Source: Dolomedes plantarius
Lineage: Eukaryota > Arthropoda > Arachnida > Araneae > Dolomedidae
Assembly: GCA_907164885.2 (NCBI GenBank)
Contig: OU015491.1
Location: 117,883,431 to 117,947,430, forward strand
Length of the DNA stretch: 64,000 nucleotides
Direction of reading: 5' to 3'
Numbering within the stretch: the first letter of the stretch is position 1; the number at the start of each line of letters is the position of its first letter. The notes below the pieces were generated by a model. The model saw only the letters and a list, made by a program, of their open reading frames with translations. It was not told where the DNA came from and ran no database searches. A program made the translations under genes and the position numbers. Shown piece after piece: positions 59,273 to 64,000 of this stretch.

Positions 59273-60927
59273 CATTGGCTTCCAAAAGTGTTCGTACACT
59301 TACGATTTTCAATGAAATAGGGGTCTATCCATTGATTAAAATGAATATTTCAGAATGGATATTTAATAATAAGATCTATAATCTATTCTTAACAAAACTA
59401 CGTGAAATATTTTTAAAACATAGTAAAACTTTATTTTTAAGAAACCAATAATCCAAAAGTAACAAAAACTTTATCTCACAAAAGTCATCGTACACTTGTA
59501 AAAAATCTCTACATATTAGTAAATATTCTAAATTTTCGTTAAATTAATATTTACTAGGATATCCTTTAGCATCCACAACAGCTTTTAAACGTCTGGGAAT
59601 AGATTGCTTTAGTTCTTTTGTAATTTTTGCATCAATGTTCATCCATTCTTCCATCATAATTGATTTTAGTTCGCTTTTCGTGTGAATGTCGTGTTTTCGC
59701 ACTTGAACCTCCAGTTCCCTCCAAATATGTTCTATTGGGTTTAAATCTGGCGATTGAGGAGGTATTTTCAAAACTAGTGGACAATTATAGAGAGACACCA
59801 GATGCGAACGTTGACAACCGGTGCTTAGGATCGTTATCTTGATAAAAAACAAAGTTGTTTCCAATACCCAAATTTTGAGCTGATAATTTTAAATTGTCTC
59901 ATAAAACATTTATAAAAACAGCATGATTCATTATGCCATCAATAAATACCAAATTTCCTAGTCCTGATGCTGACATGCACCCCCACACAAGGAGACCTCC
60001 ACCGGCATGCTTAACTGTTCCTACTAAGTTCTTGGGATTAAGTTCCTCATTTTTTTCTTCTCCATACAATTATACACCCATCAGCACCAAAAACGTTCAT
60101 CGGCAAATAAAACATTATTCCAATAGGTTTGGGGCTTATTTATCATTGATAGTGCGAAGGGAAGCCTAAACTTTCTGTTTTTCTCACTCACAAAAAATTT
60201 TCTATGGGCAGAACGCCCATGTAATCCAGCTGTTCTCAGAACTCGTCAAATAATTTCAGGTGAAATTGAAGTAGAAAATGTTTCATTGAATTCTGCAGAA
60301 TTTTTTACAGCACTCCAATGTGAATTTTTCACAAATTTTCTAATTATAAATCTCTGATCACGTTTTGTTAACTTTGCCGGACGCCCTTTTTTTACCTTGT
60401 TTACGATCCAATTTTCTTCTTTAAAGCGTTTTTTCACATACTGCACAGTAGAATGGGATTAATTAAGTAATTTAGCAATATTCTGAACTGATTTACCACT
60501 ACTATGATGAAAAATAATCAATTTTCGAATGCTGATTGTTGTTTCTTTACGACTACGAGGAATTTTTAAATAATAAATAGAATATTACGGAGTAGGCAAG
60601 CAAAAATTAAAGCCAAACGATATTTTAAATGCCACCACAATTCAAAAATAAAAACAAAGCGCCAGATGTTAATTTTAATTATGAATTTATCCGAAAATAT
60701 TTCAGTGTACGATGACTTTTGTGAGACAAAGTTTTTGTAACTTTTTGATTACTGGTTTCTTAAAAATAAAGTTTTAATATGTTTTCAAAATATTTCATGT
60801 TGTTTTGTTAAGAATAGATAATAGATCTTATTATTAAATACCTATTCTGAAATATTCATTTTAATTAATGGATAGACCCCTAATTCATTGAAATTCGTAA
60901 GTGTACGAACACTTTTGGGAGCCACTG
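59273..60927 (-). mobile_element. Tc1-like transposon with long (~230-bp) TIRs, nested
   Basis: Left end CATTGGCTTCCAAAAGTG and right end inverse CAGTGGCTCCCAAAAGTG, with the match continuing for about 230 bp (59273-59505 with 60690-60927). A TCATCGTACACTTG motif near the inner edge repeats the TGTTCGTACACTTACG at the tip, a likely paired transposase-binding site. TA flanks at 59271-59272 and 60928-60929. Length 1655 bp. Confidence 0.92.
59544..60570 (-). pseudogene. Tc1-like transposase pseudogene (long-TIR family)
   Basis: Reading leftwards from about 60570: PRSRKETTISIRKLIIFHHS and SVQNIAKLLN (first HTH), stop, then VQYVKKRFKEENW and KKGRPAKLTKRDQRFI (GRPA linker, second HTH) to 60246. 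The catalytic half is frameshifted: LLVWGCMSASGLGNLVFIDG, YQDNDPKHR with the second Asp, and SPDLNPIEHIWRELEVQVRK with Glu, ending AKGYPSKY. The first Asp survives in LFADE but the bases after it are deleted. Several stops. The identical frame order and long TIR make the family secure. Confidence 0.9.
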
Positions 60928-61455
60928 TATTTATAAAAAAATCGTAAGGAATATTTTTATAGACAAAATAATGTCCAATCGTCTGCCGCATTAGCAAGGA
61001 AAAAATAATTTTTTGTCTATTTAGTCGTTATGCACGTGACGATAAATTTATTTAAAGTACCAGAAAAAGAAACCACGTGATCAGTATTTAATAAATTAAA
61101 TTCTAAAAATTATTCTTTAAAAAGTCACCAAAAATCAGAAAATGGAGGTAAAGATTCAAAAAAGATTTCATTTTAAAGGAATTTTTATGATCTTTCTTGT
61201 GATATAAATTTTATAACCCTCAAATCATTATTTTAAGTGCAAACTTAAAAAAAGTTACTAAAACAGCTTAAAAATTTAATTTAAAAAAATCTAAGAAGAA
61301 TTTTTAAAAAATCTTTCTTAGTGCACCCTTACACTATAAGAAGAATCGCCATGCAAAATTTCAGCCCTTTAGGTACAGCGGTTTGGTCTGTGTGTTGTAT
61401 GTCAGTCAGTCAGTCAGTGAGTGAGTCATTTACGGAACTGTATTATATATATAGA

Positions 61456-61528
61456 CTAGCTGAAAACCCGCGCTTCGCTACGGAGTACATTCAAATTAAA
61501 TACAACGGTCAATGTATGCAATTAATGC

Positions 61529-61575
<47 letters not shown>

Positions 61576-62109
61576 AAAAAATCGTAAGGGATATTTATTT
61601 TTTTTGGATAATATCCAATCGTCTGCTGCATTAGAAAGAAAAAGAATATCATTTTTGTCTATTTAGTTGTTATGCACGTGACGATAAATTTATTGAAAGT
61701 ACCAGAAAAAGAAATCACGTGATCAACATTTAATAAATAAAATTCTAGAAATTAATCTTTAAAAATTCACCAAAAATCAGAAATTCAAGATAAAGGTTCG
61801 AAAAAGATTTCATTTTGAAGGAATTTTTATGATCTTTCTCGTGATATAAATTTTATAATCCGCAATGTATTATTTTAAATGCAAACGTAAAAAAAGTTTA
61901 AAAAACAGCTTAAAAATTTAATTTAAAAAAATCTAAGAAGAATTTTAGAAAAATCTTTCTTAGTGCACCCCTACACTATTAGAAGAATCGCCATGCAAAA
62001 TTTCAGCCCTTTAGGTCCAGCGGTTTGGTCTGTGCGTTGTATGTCAGTCAGTCAGTGAATGAATGAATGAATGAATGAGTCAGTTACGGAACTGTTTTAT
62101 ATATATAGA
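61456..62109 (-). mobile_element. Helentron-like unit 3
   Basis: 654 bp. The terminal hairpin arms CCGTA and CGCGG (minus strand) pair perfectly around GCGAAG. Contains a (TA)n tract at 61533-61572 and a GAAT tetranucleotide run near 62056. Confidence 0.8.
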
Positions 62110-62240
62110 CTAGCTGAAAACCCGCACTTCGCTACGGAGTACATTCCAATTAAATACAACGGTCAATGTATGCAATTAATGCGAAATAAATAAATATATA
62201 TATTTATAATAAATGCCACGGTCAATGTATACAATTGATG

Positions 62241-62329
<89 letters not shown>

Positions 62330-62800
62330 TATATTTATTTATAAAAAAATCGTAAGGGATATTTATTATTTTTGCATAATATCCAATCGTCTGCGGCATT
62401 AGAAAGAGAAAGAATATTTTTTTTGTGTATTTAGTTGTTATGCACGTGACGATAAATTTATTTAAAGTACCAGGAAAAGAAATCACGTGATCAGCATTTA
62501 ATAAATTAAATTCTAAAAATTAATCTTTAAAAATTCACCAAAAATCAGAAAATCGAGGCAAAGTTTCGAAAAAGATTTCATTTTAAAGGACTTTTTAAGA
62601 TCTTTTTCGTGATATAAATTTTATAACCCTCGAATTATTTTAAATGCAAACTTAAAAAAAGTTACAAAAACAGCTTAAGAATTTAATTTTAAAAAATCTA
62701 AGAATTTTCCAAAAATCTTTCTTAGTGCACCCTTACAAAATTTCAGCCCTTTTGGTCTGTGCGTTGTATGTCAGTGAGTCAGTTACGGAACTGTTTTATA
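62110..62800 (-). mobile_element. Helentron-like unit 4
   Basis: 691 bp, including a long (TA)n tract at 62242-62326. Near its right end about 35 bp are missing between GTGCACCCTTAC and AAAATTTCAGCCC. The TTTTATATA terminus is the insertion site of the next Tc1-like element. Confidence 0.8.
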
Positions 62801-62802
62801 TA

Positions 62803-64000
62803 CACTGCTGGCCACTGTAAATGCAACAACCTGAAGGAAACATGCAAATAACATGAAATTTACAACATGCATTAGCGGAGGTGAGATATGCAAATGATTA
62901 GAATTTCAGCGCAGACGCACATCACGCGCGCCTGTGGTGCCATTTCAAAGCGCTATTTAAGGCCTGGAGATTTCGACGATTTCAACTTCGGCAATTGTGT
63001 TTTTCTTGTGGTTTTTTCAAAAAAAACGATCAATTATGCCTCGTCGAAAACAGCGATCATCTTTTGATCAAGTATCCGAGTTCGACAGAGGAAGGATAGT
63101 GGCCTACCGAGATTGTGGATTATCTTTCAGGGAAATCGGTAGTCGTGTTGGACGAAACCAAACAACTGTAATGCGGATATGTGATCGTTGGATGCAGGAG
63201 GGTACGACGGACCGGCGTGATAGATCGCATCCACCTCAGCACACCACTTCACGTGATGACAGGCAAATTGTGCGCATGGCAGTGACGGATCGCTGTGTCA
63301 CATCACGAACCATAGCACAGCACACGCAGTCTGTAACGCATCATCCAGTGTCTGCGCGTACCATTCGAAGCCGTTTACAGCAGAGTGGTCTGTCCGCAAG
63401 ACGTCGATTGCTTTCTCTACCCTTGACGCAGAACCACAGACGTCTCCGCCGCCAATGGTGCGATGACAGAAGGATGTGGACGGCAGAATGGAATGAAATT
63501 GTCTTTACTGGCGAGTCACGCTTCTGTCTGCAACACCACGATGGTCGCATTCGAGTCTGGAGACACCGTGAAGAGAGGATGCTGAACAGCTGCGTTATGC
63601 ACCGCCACACTGGTCCTGATCCGGGTATTATGGTATGGGGCGGTATTGGATATCACTCTCGCACACCTCTAGTACGCATTGCCGGTACTTTAAACAGCCA
63701 GCGCTACATCTCCGAGGTGTTGGAGCCAGTTGTCCTTCCTTACCTTCAGGGCTTGCCCACAGCCATATTTCAACAGGATAATGCGCGACCACACGTGGCA
63801 CGCATTGTCCAACGGTTCTTCGTCAATCGCCAGATTGAATTGCTTCCCTGGCCGCGTCGCTCTCCGGATCTTTCGCCGATAGAAAACATGTGGTCCATGG
63901 TTGCTCTACGATTGACCCAGATTCCATTCCCAGCTGCCACAGCAGATCAACTTTGGCAACGTGTGGAAGCTGCTTGGTCTCCTGTACCCCAAGAACTCAT
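62803..64000 (+). mobile_element. Tc1-like transposon (CACTGCTGGC family), cut by the window edge
   Basis: The left end CACTGCTGGCCACTGTAAAT follows TA (62801-62802), which lies at the last bases of Helentron-like unit 4. A leader of 233 bp precedes the transposase. The right end is outside the window. Confidence 0.9.
63036..64000 (+). CDS. Tc1-like transposase, open but with first catalytic Asp replaced
   Basis: ATG at 63036; 321 codons without a stop to the window edge, so the 3' end (about 20 codons) is not seen. Residues 1-55 form the first HTH (SEFDRGRIVAYRDCGLSFRE, RNQTTVMRICDRW), residues ~60-120 the second with a SHPPQ-type linker. The DDE_3 catalytic domain follows. Motif 1 reads EIVFTGESRFCL: Gly159 (codon 63510-63512) instead of Asp. 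Motif 2 is intact (FQQDNARPHVARIV, Asp248) and motif 3 is SPDLSPIENMW with Glu283, giving the Tc1 spacing of 34 residues. The DNA-binding part looks functional. The enzyme should lack strand-transfer activity unless the GGC codon is an error. Confidence 0.92.
   Translation, partial: MPRRKQRSSFDQVSEFDRGRIVAYRDCGLSFREIGSRVGRNQTTVMRICDRWMQEGTTDRRDRSHPPQHTTSRDDRQIVRMAVTDRCVTSRTIAQHTQSVTHHPVSARTIRSRLQQSGLSARRRLLSLPLTQNHRRLRRQWCDDRRMWTAEWNEIVFTGESRFCLQHHDGRIRVWRHREERMLNSCVMHRHTGPDPGIMVWGGIGYHSRTPLVRIAGTLNSQRYISEVLEPVVLPYLQGLPTAIFQQDNARPHVARIVQRFFVNRQIELLPWPRRSPDLSPIENMWSMVALRLTQIPFPAATADQLWQRVEAAWSPVPQEL

Larger units (their letters stand above)
59107..61455 (-). mobile_element. Helentron-like unit 2, split by a Tc1-like element
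   Basis: 59107-59272 and 60928-61455 are the two halves of one unit. Joining them across the TA target restores the order seen in the other units (TGATGTAGAAAAAATATATA then TTTATAAAAAAATCGTAAGG). The unit therefore predates the Tc1-like insertion. Confidence 0.85.
58314..62800 (-). repeat. head-to-tail array of four Helentron-like units
   Basis: Units start at 58314, 59107, 61456 and 62110 with CTAGCTGAAAACCCG or a close variant (CTAACTG at 59107). Each ends in CAGTTACGGAACTG and TTTTATATATATAGA immediately before the next start, with no spacer. Unit lengths are about 793, 692 (after removing a nested Tc1-like element), 654 and 691 bp. Short tetranucleotide runs (CAGT, GAAT) vary between units. 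Confidence 0.85.

Noticed and set aside
58314..62800. CRISPR-like or satellite interpretation of the repeated units
   Set aside because: Units are ~650-800 bp, contact each other without spacers, occur singly elsewhere and have Helitron-like ends. No short-repeat/spacer pattern exists anywhere in the window.

Overview
This is an AT-rich (well over 60% A+T by eye) eukaryotic window with no host gene I can support. It looks like an intergenic or intronic stretch of an arthropod nuclear genome made of transposable elements, their decayed remains and microsatellites. I infer an arachnid, probably a spider, because the Tc1-like, mariner, Ginger and Helitron proteins have the flavour of families I associate with spider genomes. 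The sequence alone does not prove the taxon. There are no operons, bacterial signals, CRISPR arrays or canonical tRNA/rRNA genes.

Layout. 0-5.5 kb: an edge-truncated mariner, two tRNA-derived SINEs, a pair of hairpins, an internally deleted mariner with both inverted ends, and a Tigger/pogo-type MITE. 7.0-7.7 kb: a short piggyBac-derived element. 8.3-9.5 kb: a Tc1-like element without catalytic aspartates. 9.9-11.4 kb: two Tigger-type MITEs in inverted orientation. 15.6 kb: first of three copies of a long-TIR MITE family (others at 29.0 and 50.1 kb). 18.6-19.3 kb: a decayed pogo-like transposase. 19.8-21.2 kb: a nearly intact Tc1-like element with one frameshift. 23.5-27.1 kb: a very young LTR retrotransposon carrying a 619-codon Gag-like ORF and no pol. 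27.5-28.0 kb: a Helitron (Helentron-type) helicase end. 29.6-31.2 kb: a Ginger-type integrase transposon. 32.1-33.7 kb: an unclassified GC-richer block. 36.9, 41.1 and 58.3-62.8 kb: six copies of a non-autonomous repeat whose end resembles the helicase-bearing Helentron end, four of them head to tail. 38.7 kb: a probable solo LTR. 43.05 kb: a Harbinger-type MITE. 44.0-45.3 kb: a full-length dead mariner. 45.5-45.9 kb: a 229-bp tandem duplication. 47.5-48.5 kb: a broken Penelope-like reverse transcriptase. 49.7-50.0 kb: a LINE tail. 53.3-54.7, 59.3-60.9 and 62.8-64.0 kb: three further Tc1-like elements, the last open to the window edge.

How the parts relate. The window records successive waves of transposition. 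Autonomous source fragments (helicase, Tc1 transposases, Ginger integrase) sit beside the short elements they may have mobilised. The nesting order can be read: a Tc1-like element sits inside one Helentron-like unit and another at the end of the array. The LTR element, with 2 differences in 389 LTR bases, and the 19.8-21.2 kb Tc1-like element appear youngest. The most distinctive items are the Gag-only LTR element, the Helentron-like array, the inverted MITE pair, and the loss of the first catalytic aspartate in three Tc1-like copies.
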